Assembly: GCF_900100395.1 (NCBI RefSeq)
Contig: NZ_FNFB01000010.1
Coordinates: 1-59,589 of the forward strand
DNA length: 59,589 nt
Reading direction: 5' to 3'
From: Nonomuraea maritima
Lineage (GTDB): Bacteria; Actinomycetota; Actinomycetes; Streptosporangiales; Streptosporangiaceae
The translations under genes and the position numbers were made by a program. Within the stretch, counting starts at the first letter, position 1. Every line of letters starts with the position of its first letter. The notes beneath the pieces were generated by a model. The model was not told where the DNA came from. It did not search any database and saw only the letters and a list, made by a program, of their open reading frames with translations. Below are positions 1 through 8,901 of the stretch, piece after piece.

Positions 1-682
1 TGCCATAGCCAAGGTGCTTGTTTCTTGGTTGATCAAGCTTGCCCCAGCGCTCGGCGCAGGGCTCTTGTCTGCCGCTCTCTTGCTGCGCGGACTCGGCGCA
101 GACCATAGGTAACCGCATCCTTCGAACCCACCCGTCGAAGCAACCTCGCGCGCCTCAAGCCGAGCGAGACGCCAGCGGTCCCCGGTATGAAGAACTGATC
201 CAACCCCGCAGTTGGTTGCCGAATTGATCTCTTAGGTATCAAGCGGCGGCGCGGCGCGCCGCCGTACCCCCGGCCCTCCGCCCGCCCGCCGTCCGGGCGT
301 GCGGCCTGGGGGCCGGTCCCGGACGGCGGCGGGACACCGGGCCGGGCACCGCACGCAGGCCCCGCCGTACCAACCGAACGCACCGACCGGGGTTGCCCCG
401 CCGCCGCTCAGATGCGGCCCTACGATCGCCACTGCATGGCTGGACGCCGTACGTGCTTGGGGGCGATCGACGATCCAGGGTTCGTTCCTCACCCTGGCTC
501 ACCGAGGAACATGGCTGATCGCCGAATGCGGCACGGGCCGTTCTATCAGGGTCGAGTGCGTGCTGAAGGGCGGTGGTCCAGTGAAGCAAGATCCGGAACA
601 TGTGCGGATTGCGCCCAGCAGTCGGCCAGGACGGCGGCACGAAACCCAAGGTCGTAGCCGCAGTGTCCCGAAGATGGACCTT
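1..682. other. no recognisable gene
   Basis: Six-frame reading gives only short GC-biased frames without family motifs, and no convincing ribosome site precedes any of them. A perfect 8-bp inverted repeat with a 3-base loop lies at 245-263 (GGCGGCGC / GCGCCGCC). If the attachment-site reading of the next feature is right, this stretch belongs to a neighbouring mobile element or its remains. Confidence 0.4.
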
Positions 683-1860
683 CCACTTTTAATCCGTAGG
701 TTCCGGGTTCGAGCCCCGGGCGCCCTACCACTCTCTAAGGCTTTGACCAGGGGCGTTACCTCTCCTCCAGAATCCGCAGCGTCGCTCGCACCCCCTTGGG
801 AGACCGAGGGGAGACCGCCAGTTTGGGAGACACCTCGCGGGACGATCGCCGCGGTCGCCTCCGCCGCCTCGTGAGCCAGCTCCGGCAGCACCGTCGTATA
901 CGTGTTCTCCGTCAGGTTGGTCGAGCTGTGCCGCAGCATCGAGCTGACCATCTTCGTGTCCGCGCCGGCGGCGTACGCCAGAGTGGCGGCACAGTGCCGT
1001 AGGTCGTGCAGCCGGATCGGCGGCAGGCCCGCCTTGAACGCGAGTTGAGAGAACAGTTCGCTGACCCACGCCGGGTGCAACTCGGTGCCGTCCTCGTGAG
1101 TGAAGATGCGGCCGGCGTCCTGCCACCCCTCGCCCCACGCCAGGCGTCCTCGGTCTGCCGTACTCGATGCTCCTTGAGCACGGCCACGGTGCCCGTGTCG
1201 AGGGCGATGACGCCGTCGCTGGCTTCCGTCTTCGGGGCGCCCTCTTCGAACTCCCAGCCGATCTGAACGAGCTGCTTCTCCACAGCGAGAGTCCGCTCAT
1301 CCACATCGAGGTCCACCCAGCGGGCGCCGCAGCCCTCGCCGCGGCGGAGGCCTCGGAACGCGATGAGGTGGAACAGCGCGTACAGCCGGTGCTGGGCGGC
1401 TACGTCCAGGAACGCTCCCAACTGGACCGGCGTCCAGACCATGACGGGGCTGGGCCGCAGCTCGGCGGACTCCCACACCCGGACGGCGCTGACCTTTTTG
1501 CCGCCGGCCTCGGCCCGCACGACAGCCAGACGCTCGGCGAACTTGGCCTCATACGCCTCGACCCGCTGCTTCGTCCACACCAGCGCCTTCGGCCGCTTGG
1601 CCGACTCCAGCTTGATCGCCCCGGCGTTGTTGACGCTGATGACCTGCTGGCGGACCGCGTCACTCAACACCGTGCTGAGGGTTGCTCTGATGCGCTGCTT
1701 CGTGGCCGGGCCGGTGATCCGCTTCCCGCGGGCCGACGCCCGCACCTCCGGGTCGTCCGACTGCTTCGCTTTCCGAATGGCTTCGTTCTTCTCGTCGATC
1801 ACGTCGAAGACCCGCTGCAGGACGGACACCCACAGCCGGTCCATGCGGACATGCGCCAGG
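499..1860 (-). pseudogene. tyrosine site-specific integrase, truncated and frameshifted
   Basis: The gene encoded a phage/ICE-type tyrosine recombinase. From 1860 leftward the first frame gives the end of the SAM-like core-binding domain and the start of the catalytic domain, including the first catalytic arginine (GLRRGE). Near 1141-1150 the frame shifts by one base. The second frame carries the HDLRH box and the nucleophile tyrosine in HSSTNLTENTY. The N-terminus is missing because the IS abuts codon LAHVRMDRL. The C-terminal frame runs through the tRNA-derived attachment site, which is common for such integrases. Three lesions make function unlikely; a sequencing error could explain only the frameshift. 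Confidence 0.85.
683..730 (+). other. attachment-site half: 3' part of a tRNA-Lys(UUU) gene
   Basis: The sequence holds an anticodon loop CTTTTAA (anticodon TTT), the 3' anticodon strand TCCGT, a variable loop, a perfect T arm (CCGGG TTCGAGC CCCGG), the 3' acceptor strand GCGCCCT, and ACCA. The bases to the left do not pair: the 5' anticodon strand reads TTCCA instead of ACGGA, and no D arm or 5' acceptor strand is present. It is therefore a 3' fragment, as expected where an element has integrated at a tRNA 3' end. Homology to tRNA begins at the anticodon loop, a usual crossover place for tyrosine integrases. The integrase remnant beside it reads leftward through the site. Confidence 0.8.
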
Positions 1861-1880
1861 TACTACATTCACAGATCTTG
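1861..1880. repeat. left terminal inverted repeat of the IS
   Basis: Perfect 20-bp match, in reverse complement, to the right end at 3313-3332. It is preceded by CCAGG. Confidence 0.9.
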
Positions 1881-1924
1881 GCGTTCGCCTGTGTGACGCG
1901 GTGTAGTTGGGCCATCGTCATCGT

Positions 1925-3133
1925 GTGACCTGTTCTCTCACCTACGATCTGGTCGTGTCCTGGGATGCAGAGCTGAACGCGTTGACCGAGCGGATCGCGA
2001 GGCCGATGTTCACCCGGCCTGAGCCACGCTCAACGTTCGGCGACCTGGTCCGTGCTCTGCTGGCCGATGTCCCGCGGAAGAACTCCTGGCAGCTGGCCGA
2101 CCACATCGGCCACGTCAAGGCGCACCGGTTCGAGTGGCTGCTGAACGGAGCCAAATGGGACGCCGACGCACTGCGCGATGAGGTACGCGCCTACGTGCTG
2201 GAGCATCTGGGCCGCCCCGATGGTGTGCTGATCGCCGACGACACCAGCGCGATCAAGAAGGGCGACAGGTCCGTGGGCGTGGCCCGCCAGTACTGCGGGC
2301 TGACCGGACAGATCGAGAACTGCCAGGTCATGCCCATGCTCACCTACGCCTCCGCAGCGGGACACGCCTTCGTCAACCGGCGGCTGTACCTGCCCCAGGC
2401 CTGGGCAGACGATCCGGAGCGGCGCAGGCAAGCCGGGGTGCCCGACGAGGTCGTCTTCGCCACCAAGCCGCACCTGGTGATCGACATGCTCGAAGAGGAG
2501 ATCGCGGCCGGCACTCCGTTTCGCTACCTGTGCGGCGACTGCGGCTACGGACGCGATCCCGACCTGCGGGCCTTCTGCCACGATCGTTAGATCGGCTACG
2601 TGCTGGCCGTCCCGGCCGACCTGCCGCTGATCGCCGTAGGCGGCGGCAGCGAACCGGTCGGCCACCTCCTCGATCGCCTGCTGGCCCACGGCAACCCGGC
2701 CATCTGGGAACGTCGCTCCTGTGGACAGGGCACCAAGGGCACCCGCCTGTATGACTGGACCTGCCTGCCCGTGCGCCTGGCCGACCAGCAACCCGCCCCC
2801 GGCCACACGCACACCGTGCTCATCCGCCGCTCGGTAACCGACCCCGCCGAGATCGAGTTCTTCCTCGCCCACGCCCCGCTCGGCACCCCGATCACCGAGC
2901 TGATCAAGCTTGCCGGGCTGCGCTGGAAGATCGAGGAGAACAACGCCCAGAGCAAGGACCTGCTCGGCCTGACCCAATATCAGGTCCGTAAGTGGACACC
3001 CTGGCACCGGCACGTCACCACGGTCATGCTCGCCCTGACCTTCCTCGCCGTCACCCAGGCAGCCTTACCTGATGACAACGACACCGCAGCCGACCAGGGA
3101 AAAGACTGTCAGCCACCGCCGCAACCACCATGA
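1925..3133 (+). pseudogene. IS701-family transposase with in-frame amber codon
   Basis: This DDE transposase is read in one frame of about 400 codons, the usual family length. The segment IADDTSAIKKGDRSVGVAR, containing the first catalytic aspartates, is typical of IS701-like enzymes, and the later WKIEENN segment carries the glutamate. The frame is interrupted by TAG at 2588-2590 and resumes immediately with IGYVLAVPADLP, so a single substitution explains the break. The start is uncertain; GTG at 1925 is the most upstream reasonable choice. Unless the amber codon is read through, this copy cannot make full transposase and would need another copy to move. Confidence 0.85.
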
Positions 3134-3312
3134 ACAGCGCTCCCGAGCCCGTGCCGCTGCCCTCGCTGGCGGAGATCCGACGCGTCCTGGCCCGGCTGTT
3201 CATCCCTGCCGCCAATGCCATCGAACACGTCCTGGTCTGGTCGGCCTTCCGCCGCCTCCACCAGGCCCGTGCCCGGCTCAGCCATTACCGGCGACGTGGA
3301 GATCCACTACCT

Positions 3313-3332
3313 CAAGATCTGTGAATGTAGTA
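3313..3332. repeat. right terminal inverted repeat of the IS
   Basis: Perfect 20-bp reverse complement of the left end. It is followed by CCAGG, the same five bases that precede the left end. Confidence 0.9.
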
Positions 3333-3464
3333 CCAGGCTCCGTCCACCACCGCTCGCCGGTTCGGCACTGGGCGGAGACTGAGCCGTACCGCGCAATCGG
3401 CCCGAGGGATTGCGGGCGAGGCGGGGCTGAGCGGTGCGGGTTGAGAAAGAAGTGTCGGCGTCAT
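3333..3464 (-). pseudogene. DUF5994 protein, N-terminal 44 codons only
   Basis: The fragment begins MTPTLLSQPAPL and includes RLSLRPVPNRRAVVDGAW. This aligns with RLSLNTVLHQQGTIDGAWW of the intact paralogue at 4347-4907. The frame ends exactly at the IS right terminus, where the next codons are IS-derived. The remaining three quarters of the gene is not on the other side of the IS, so sequence was lost during or after the IS event. The start context (GACAGGCCAG before the ATG) matches that of the paralogue. Confidence 0.75.
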
Positions 3465-3516
3465 GGTCGCCTGGCCTGTCCAGGCCTCCGGGGAGGCCGG
3501 GTGGTGGTTCGCCGGG

Positions 3517-3573
3517 GGCGACGCCGACCTAAATGCCAACGCTCGAAAAGACCTCGGTATTTCGATTGTACGG
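3517..3573 (-). repeat. conserved upstream region of DUF5994, copy A
   Basis: This stretch upstream of the broken DUF5994 gene closely matches 4964-5016 upstream of the intact copy. Shared blocks include GGCGACGCC, AATGCCAACGC and CCTCGGTATTT. Conservation outside coding sequence suggests either a recent duplication of the whole promoter-gene unit or a kept promoter/operator. On the transcribed strand it reads AAATACCGAGG followed by GCGTTGGCATT. Confidence 0.65.
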
Positions 3574-3916
3574 CATGACTTCCAGAATTCGCCAATTCCA
3601 GAAGTAGCCTCAGCGGGTGAAATCCGGAAACACGCCCTCAGCTCAGAAATCACACAACCGGCCGTAGCAGCTTCCGGAAGAACAAGCCAGTCGCGGGCCG
3701 TGCCGCTCTCCGCCCCGCACCCCGCCGTCCTGGCCGGCAACACCGCCGCTCTCGCGCACGCCCCGCTCGAGCGGGTGCCGCGATTGCACTCCCGTCTCCC
3801 AGCCCGGCTGGAGGGCACACACCCCCGCACCACGGTAAGCGAATGTGGAGGACGACTACTTACAGCGTTCGACCCTGGGTAGGAGCCCCTTGCGGATGCC
3901 GGCGAAAGGAGCCGAC

Positions 3917-4178
3917 CGTGCCTGGGAATGTCGCACTGATCATTCGATTCCACCTGATGGGCGGCGAAGACGTCTCCGTGATCAGCGGCGACTTCGACGG
4001 AGAGCCGGAGGCGGTGACGGCGATCGCTCGTGCGATGGACGAGCGGCGCAGCCTGGTGTTGATGCGAGCTAGATATGATCGCGAAGCCGACGTGAACGGC
4101 ATAGTCATCAACCTTGCCAACGTGGTGTCGGCGCGTGTGTCGAAGACAGACAGCGCCGAGGCGGGCCAGTACCTGTAG
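3917..4178 (+). CDS. hypothetical protein, about 86 aa
   Basis: I do not recognise a family. A GTG start at 3917 is preceded by AAAGGAG at a good distance. The product begins MPGNVALIIRFHLMGGEDV and alternates hydrophobic and charged residues in a way that suggests a small mixed alpha/beta domain. It has no signal peptide, membrane segment or cysteines. It lies between the two DUF5994 copies and is read toward the intact one, with a second small gene 17 bases downstream. A longer reading from 3843 would lack a ribosome site. Confidence 0.55.
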
Positions 4179-4195
4179 CAGCGACTATTTACAAC

Positions 4196-4402
4196 ATGCT
4201 CACCGACGCCGAATGGGCTCCGCTGGCCGAGGGAGGCCGGCACGGAGACAAGGCCGTTTACGGATGTGAGCTGCCGCCCGGCCACGCGGGCGCGCACGCC
4301 GCGCACATCCAGCTGCTGCCGGGCCCGGATCGGTTCATCTGGCCGCTCAGTGGGTCACTGGCCGGAGGCGGGTGGCGGGCCGTTCGGGCGCGGGCTCGGT
4401 GA
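4196..4402 (+). CDS. small protein with CxxPPGHxGxH-type motif, 68 aa
   Basis: The N-terminal half includes YGCELPPGHAGAHAAHIQLL. Short actinobacterial proteins with a Cys-PPGH-GxH pattern are common and may bind zinc. The ATG lies 17 bases after the previous stop without a clear ribosome site, so translation may depend on the upstream gene. The last 56 bases overlap the 3' end of the convergent DUF5994 gene, and the C-terminus (RAVRARAR) looks like run-on. It may be a truncated descendant of a longer gene. Confidence 0.4.
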   Translation: MLTDAEWAPLAEGGRHGDKAVYGCELPPGHAGAHAAHIQLLPGPDRFIWPLSGSLAGGGWRAVRARAR

Positions 4403-4907
4403 CGCGACCGCCCTCATTCTCCCAGGAGGCTGAGCCGTCCTGGGCAGGTGAGCTCTCCTCGGGTGCCGCGGCGCGGAGGAGGTCGGCAGGACGCACACCA
4501 AACGTGTCCGCGACGGCGCGCGTGAGCGCGGCGATAGCGGGGCCTGCAGCGGTGCGGGGCGGGATGACCAGCAGGCTGACCGGCGAGGTTCCCGCGAAGC
4601 TCAGGGTTATCAGGTGCGGGTCGGCGCTGCGGAACCAGGCCACCCTGACCTGACGGCCCGGTGCCTGGATTCGGCGCGGGATGTGGTCCCAAGCGTCCAC
4701 ATGCAGGCCCACACGCAGGACGGCCCTGCCGAGCCGCTGGTCGACGGCGGAGATGAGAGCGGGCAGTTCGGTGCCGGCATCGCGGGTGCGCGGCCACCAC
4801 GCTCCGTCGATCGTGCCCTGCTGGTGGAGGACGGTGTTCAGGCTGAGCCTGAGCGCGGACTGTTCCGCGAAAACCGGACCCGACGGGAAGAGGATTGTCG
4901 TCATCAT
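4347..4907 (-). CDS. DUF5994 family protein
   Basis: The protein of about 186 aa carries the family core: RLSLNTVLHQQGTIDGAWW, then ELPALISAVDQRLGRAVLRVGLH, then the IPRRI and GRQVRVAWF segments. The function of the family is unknown; members occur singly or in tandem in actinomycetes. I chose the ATG at 4907 because the context CAGGCCAGACAACC before it matches that of the broken paralogue. A GTG at 4937 is an alternative. The C-terminal 50 residues are polar and probably disordered. The gene is convergent with the small genes on its left and divergent from the SpoIIE phosphatase on its right. Confidence 0.75.
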   Translation of the reverse strand: MMTTILFPSGPVFAEQSALRLSLNTVLHQQGTIDGAWWPRTRDAGTELPALISAVDQRLGRAVLRVGLHVDAWDHIPRRIQAPGRQVRVAWFRSADPHLITLSFAGTSPVSLLVIPPRTAAGPAIAALTRAVADTFGVRPADLLRAAAPEESSPAQDGSASWENEGGRVTEPAPERPATRLRPVTH

Positions 4908-4963
4908 GGTTGTCTGGCCTGTCAGGCCCCTCATCACGAGGCCGGAAGTGATCTATCGCCGCG

Positions 4964-5016
4964 GGCGACGCCAACCCGAATGCCAACGCGCGAAATGTCC
5001 TCGGTATTTTCTATTC
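4964..5016 (-). repeat. conserved upstream region of DUF5994, copy B
   Basis: This matches copy A at 3517-3573 and lies at a similar distance upstream of the intact DUF5994 start. The remaining intergenic DNA to 5254 contains an AT-richer stretch (TATTTTCTATTCTATCTC) and the ribosome site of the next gene. I see no other feature in it. Confidence 0.65.
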
Positions 5017-5254
5017 TATCTCATTTCGCGAAACGAGAGGCATCAAGGCTCCACTGCGGAAATCGGTGATATTGCCATTTGCAGTGGTGATCGGCTCGGA
5101 GGATGACCGTACTCCGCGCGTGATCGCCGGGCGATGTCGAACCAGCGCGTCGCCGGGCACAACCGTTTCTCATCAGTGATCATCCCTGATAGCCGACCGA
5201 TGCCTGCGGGGTTGTTTTCGGCTGGGAGCGGTACGTCGAGTGTGGAGGAAACGC

Positions 5255-6964
5255 GTGGCCCAGAGCACATCCGACGGTCGGGGTCAGTGGTGGGTGACAC
5301 AGCCGGGTTTCTGGCGCGAGGTCTTCGACCATCTGGGTGCCGGCGTGGCCGTACTGGACTCCTCTGACCGGATCATCGCGGTCAACCCGGCTGCCGAAGA
5401 GTTGCTGGGCCGTACCGCCTCGGCGATGAGCGGGCAGGACTTTCACCTCCTGCTGCACCGCCACGTCGAGGACGCCACCCTGCCCCAGGAGCCGTGCCGG
5501 CTGCTCACGGCCCTCACCCGTCGCCTCCGCGCCCGCGGGGCGGACACACTGCTGAGCGAGGACGGACATCTCATCCCGGTCACCTGGTTCAGCGATCCCG
5601 TGACCAGGAACGGCGAGGTGCTCGGCATGATCGTGCTGATGTCCGGCGACGGAACCGACCGGGAAGCAGCGGTCAACCTCGCAGCGCACGTGACCGCCTT
5701 GGAGGACCTCACCGACCGGCTGGCCCTGGCCGCGGAGATCGCCACAGCGCTCGCGCAGACCCTGGACACCGAGGAGGCACTCGCCCGGCTCGGCCGCTTG
5801 CTGGTGCCGCGCCTGGCCGACTGGATCGCCATCGACCTGCGAACGGACGAGGGCGTCCGAAGAGTGGCGGCGATCGGACCAGAAAGCCGCGCCGAGTGGG
5901 AAGCGTGGCAAGGTCCACTTCCCGCGCTGGACGAGCACTCACGTTCTTCTCTGGTACGAGTGTTGCGCGGCGGCGATCCCGTCCTGATGGGGCTGGGGGA
6001 CATCGCTCAGCCACCCGACTCTCCTCTGGCCGCCGTCCAGACGGGCTTCCTCCAGGCGATCGGCGCCACCTCCGTGCTCATCACACCTTTGGGCACCGTC
6101 CGGCGGGTCACCGGCGCCCTCACCCTGGCCCGTACCGGCGCCGCTCGGCCTTTCGACTCCGCCGAGGTGTCGCTGATCGGCGACATCGGGCGCCGCGTCG
6201 GCCTGGCCATTGACAACACCCTGCGGTTCGGCCGCCAACGCCAGATCGCCGAGGCCATGCAACGCAACCTGCTCGCATCCCTGCCGCAACCCGGCCGGCT
6301 GCGCCTCGCGGCCCGCTACCAGCCCGCCCCCGCCGGCTCCCAGGTAGGCGGTGACTGGTACGACGCGTTCCTCCTGCGTGACGGCGCCACCGCGCTGGTC
6401 ATCGGCGACGTCGTCGGTCACGACCTGGCCGCCGCGGCGGGCATGGCCCAACTGCACGGCATGCTGCGCGCCCTGGCCTGGGATCGGACGGGACCTCCCA
6501 GCGCCATCGTCGACCGCCTCGATCAGGCCGTTCCCGTCATCACGAATGTCCCTCTGGCCACCGTCATCCTGGCTCGCCTTGAAGGTCCGGATGAGGGTCC
6601 CTGGCAACTGCGATGGACCAACGCCGGTCATCCACCGCCTCTGCTGGTCACACCCGACGGACGCGCCGAATTTCTCGAACAGGGACAGGGCCTGCTGCTG
6701 GGCACCGGCCTCAGTGACGTCAGCCGGCCGGACGCCACGGTCCCCCTGCCACCTCGCGCCACCCTGCTGTTCTACACCGACGGCCTGATCGAGATCCCCG
6801 GCACCGATCTGGACATCGGTCTGAGACGACTCCGCCGCCACGCCGCCGCCCTGGCCTGCCATGTCCTGGACGACTTCTGTGACCAGGTCCTCGCCCACAT
6901 GCCCCCTGGCACCGCCGACGACGTCGCCCTCTTGGCCGTACGCATCCCGGCCGCCTCGGAGTGA
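5255..6964 (+). CDS. PAS-GAF-PP2C (SpoIIE-type) serine phosphatase
   Basis: The protein of about 569 aa belongs to the Rsb/SpoIIE-like PPM phosphatases that dephosphorylate anti-sigma antagonists or similar partners. An N-terminal PAS domain (about 20-130) includes GAGVAVLDSSDRIIAVN. A GAF domain (about 150-325) follows and ends with the usual IGRRVGLAIDN helix. The C-terminal phosphatase (about 345-569) has VGGDWYDAFLL, VIGDVVGHDLAAA, WTNAGHPPP, FYTDGLIE and TADDVALLAV, so the metal-binding aspartates are present. No kinase domain or membrane segment is seen. GTG at 5255 is preceded by GGAGGAAACGC. No sigma or antagonist gene is adjacent; the STAS protein at 49534 is far away. Confidence 0.92.
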   Translation: MAQSTSDGRGQWWVTQPGFWREVFDHLGAGVAVLDSSDRIIAVNPAAEELLGRTASAMSGQDFHLLLHRHVEDATLPQEPCRLLTALTRRLRARGADTLLSEDGHLIPVTWFSDPVTRNGEVLGMIVLMSGDGTDREAAVNLAAHVTALEDLTDRLALAAEIATALAQTLDTEEALARLGRLLVPRLADWIAIDLRTDEGVRRVAAIGPESRAEWEAWQGPLPALDEHSRSSLVRVLRGGDPVLMGLGDIAQPPDSPLAAVQTGFLQAIGATSVLITPLGTVRRVTGALTLARTGAARPFDSAEVSLIGDIGRRVGLAIDNTLRFGRQRQIAEAMQRNLLASLPQPGRLRLAARYQPAPAGSQVGGDWYDAFLLRDGATALVIGDVVGHDLAAAAGMAQLHGMLRALAWDRTGPPSAIVDRLDQAVPVITNVPLATVILARLEGPDEGPWQLRWTNAGHPPPLLVTPDGRAEFLEQGQGLLLGTGLSDVSRPDATVPLPPRATLLFYTDGLIEIPGTDLDIGLRRLRRHAAALACHVLDDFCDQVLAHMPPGTADDVALLAVRIPAASE

Positions 6965-7152
6965 CCGACTCTTTCATGCCGGGTGACAAGCGGTTCACGC
7001 CACCCCTCTCTGTCAGACTGCTGTGATACAGCGACAGATGAGTTCTTTTGATGCGAAGCAGGGCAATACGGGACGTTCGAGACAGTGAGCGTAGGTCCTT
7101 GCGCAGTGCGAACTTTGGACGGTACAGCACGGCAACCTACGCTCGTTCACTT

Positions 7153-7450
7153 CTACACCGCATCTCGGATGCGACCGCCGGGCTGTGGCCCGGGCGCTGT
7201 CGTGATATCGGCGGTGAGGACGATGCCGGCATGTCCGAGCAGGCCCTGCACTACGCGTGGATTCGCTCCTGCCGCCAGGGCCAGTGTCGCGGCTCCATGT
7301 CTCAGGTCGCGCAGCCGCACCGGGGGGAAGGCCGCCGGCCAAACCCAGTTTGTGCAAGCGGTGGGTGAGGTAGTTGGGATCGATCGCCTCGCCGTTCTCG
7401 CGGGCCAATCTCTTCAGCACTCTTGCCGCCCGAAAGGCCTGACTACCTGG
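7153..7450 (-). pseudogene. tyrosine recombinase C-terminal remnant
   Basis: One frame reads VLKRLARENGEAIDPNYLTHRLHKL, then after a one-base shift the next reads LPPVRLRDLRHGAATLALAAG followed by LLGHAGIVLTADI and a stop. These are the R-x-LRH box and the following H region of phage-type integrases. The nucleophile tyrosine expected a few residues after LTAD is absent, and the N-terminal two thirds are missing. The sequence differs from the integrase at 499-1860, so this is a second, independent integrase remnant. Confidence 0.8.
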
Positions 7451-7473
7451 CTTGGGCGAGCCCCCATCCGCTG

Positions 7474-8901
7474 CTACCGGAAACGTCTGCCGTTCCGTCC
7501 CGACCGACGACTGACAACCGGTGCGGTGATGGTCACGGGGATACCTGAGGGAGTCTGGGCGCCCGTGATACGCCTCAGCTCGGACTCGCCCGAACGGACC
7601 TCGCTGGTCTGCGGGACGATACCGGCATCGGCCATCAAGCGGGTCATGTCACGGCGCTGATTGGGCAGCACCAGGGTGACGACGCTGCCGGACTCGCCGG
7701 CGCGAGCGGTGCGGCCGCCGCGGTGCAGGTAGTCCTTGTGGTCGCTCGGCGGGTCGACGTTGACGACGAGGTCCAGGTTGTCGACGTGGATGCCGCGGGC
7801 CGCGACGTTGGTCGCCACCAGCGCCGTGACGTGGCCGCTCTTGAATTGAGCGAGGGTGCGGGTGCGCTGGGGCTGGGACTTGCCTCCGTGCAGCGCGGCG
7901 GCGCGCACTCCGCTGTTCAGCAGCTGTTCGGTGAGCCGGTCCACAGCGTGCTTGGTGTCCAGGAACATGATCACCCGACCGTCGCGAGCAGCGATCTCCA
8001 TAGTGGTGGCCTGCTTGTCGGCACCCTGGATGTGCAGCACGTGGTGCTCCATCGTGGTGACCGCGCCCGCCGAAGGGTCGACCGAATGGACCACCGGGTC
8101 GCTCAGATAGCGGCGGACCAGCAGATCGACGTTGCGGTCCAAAGTCGCGGAGAACAGCATCCGCTGGCCGTCTGGGCGCACCTGGTCGAGCAGGTGGGTG
8201 ATCTGCGGCATGAAGCCCATGTCTGCCATCTGGTCGGCCTCATCCAGCACGGTGATGCCGACCTGGTCCAAGCGGCAGTCGCCGCGCTCGATGAGATCCC
8301 TGAGCCGTCCCGGGGTCGCGATGACGACCTCGGCGCCGTTGCGCAGCGCATGGGCCTGGCGGCTGATCGACATGCCGCCGACGACCGTGGCCAGCCGCAG
8401 CTTCAGTGCTTGGGCGTACGGTGTGAGCGCATCGGTGACCTGCTGGGCCAGTTCCCTGGTGGGGACAAGGATCAGTGCAAGCGGTCGCCGCGATTGTGCC
8501 CGCTGTCCAGAGGTGCGAACGAGCAGGGCCAGGCCGAAGGCGAGTGTCTTGCCCGACCCGGTGCGTCCCCGCCCCAGGACGTCCCGGCCGGCCAGAGAGT
8601 TCGGCAGCGTGGCCGCCTGGATCGGGAACGGTTCGTTCAAGCCCAGGCTGGTGAGCACCTTCAGCACTGCGGGCGGCATGCTCAGCTCAGCGAATGTCGC
8701 GGCTGCCGGCAGGGCCGGGGTGACGGTGACCGGCAGCGCGAACTCTTTCTGGAGCGCGGCGGGACGCCGCCCGTTGCCGGACCGGCTGGAGGGGCCTGAA
8801 CGGCCCTTGGCCGGAGAGCCGAATTGGCCACCCCTGCTTCGGGCGGAGCCGCCCGTATGGGGCGAAGAGTTGCGATCGTGCGCGCGAGTTGCGTGGTTCA
8901 T
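7474..8901 (-). CDS. DEAD-box ATP-dependent RNA helicase
   Basis: The protein of about 475 aa unwinds structured RNA. In order it shows the Q motif (TFAELSMPPAVLKVL to FPIQ), Walker A GRTGSGKT, PTRELAQQ, TPGRL, the DEAD box, SAT, and the C-terminal ARGIH and HRGGRTARAG motifs. The first 60 residues are Arg/Ser/Gly rich and disordered, and the C-terminus is basic. ATG at 8901 is preceded by GAGGAAGG; an in-frame extension upstream lacks a ribosome site. The cold-shock gene lies upstream on the same strand, which fits a cold-response role, but a terminator separates them, so they are probably transcribed independently. Confidence 0.93.
   Translation of the reverse strand: MNHATRAHDRNSSPHTGGSARSRGGQFGSPAKGRSGPSSRSGNGRRPAALQKEFALPVTVTPALPAAATFAELSMPPAVLKVLTSLGLNEPFPIQAATLPNSLAGRDVLGRGRTGSGKTLAFGLALLVRTSGQRAQSRRPLALILVPTRELAQQVTDALTPYAQALKLRLATVVGGMSISRQAHALRNGAEVVIATPGRLRDLIERGDCRLDQVGITVLDEADQMADMGFMPQITHLLDQVRPDGQRMLFSATLDRNVDLLVRRYLSDPVVHSVDPSAGAVTTMEHHVLHIQGADKQATTMEIAARDGRVIMFLDTKHAVDRLTEQLLNSGVRAAALHGGKSQPQRTRTLAQFKSGHVTALVATNVAARGIHVDNLDLVVNVDPPSDHKDYLHRGGRTARAGESGSVVTLVLPNQRRDMTRLMADAGIVPQTSEVRSGESELRRITGAQTPSGIPVTITAPVVSRRSGRNGRRFR

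Larger units (their letters stand above)
1861..3332 (+). mobile_element. IS701-like insertion sequence, 1472 bp
   Basis: Both ends carry the same perfect 20-bp terminal inverted repeat, beginning TACTACATTC at the left. One transposase frame fills the interior. CCAGG flanks both ends in direct orientation (1856-1860 and 3333-3337) and could be a 5-bp target duplication. However, the left flank is integrase and the right flank is a DUF5994 gene, so a simple insertion does not explain the junctions. Because CCWGG is nearly palindromic, the inverted repeat could also be counted as 25 bp with one mismatch. The family name rests on the transposase sequence. Confidence 0.85.

Noticed and set aside
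499..730. Intact tRNA-Lys gene
   Set aside because: Only the anticodon loop and 3' half are present; the D arm, 5' acceptor strand and 5' anticodon strand are missing.
5255..6964. Hybrid histidine kinase reading of the PAS-GAF protein
   Set aside because: No HisKA or HATPase motif is present; the C-terminal motifs are those of PPM/SpoIIE phosphatases.
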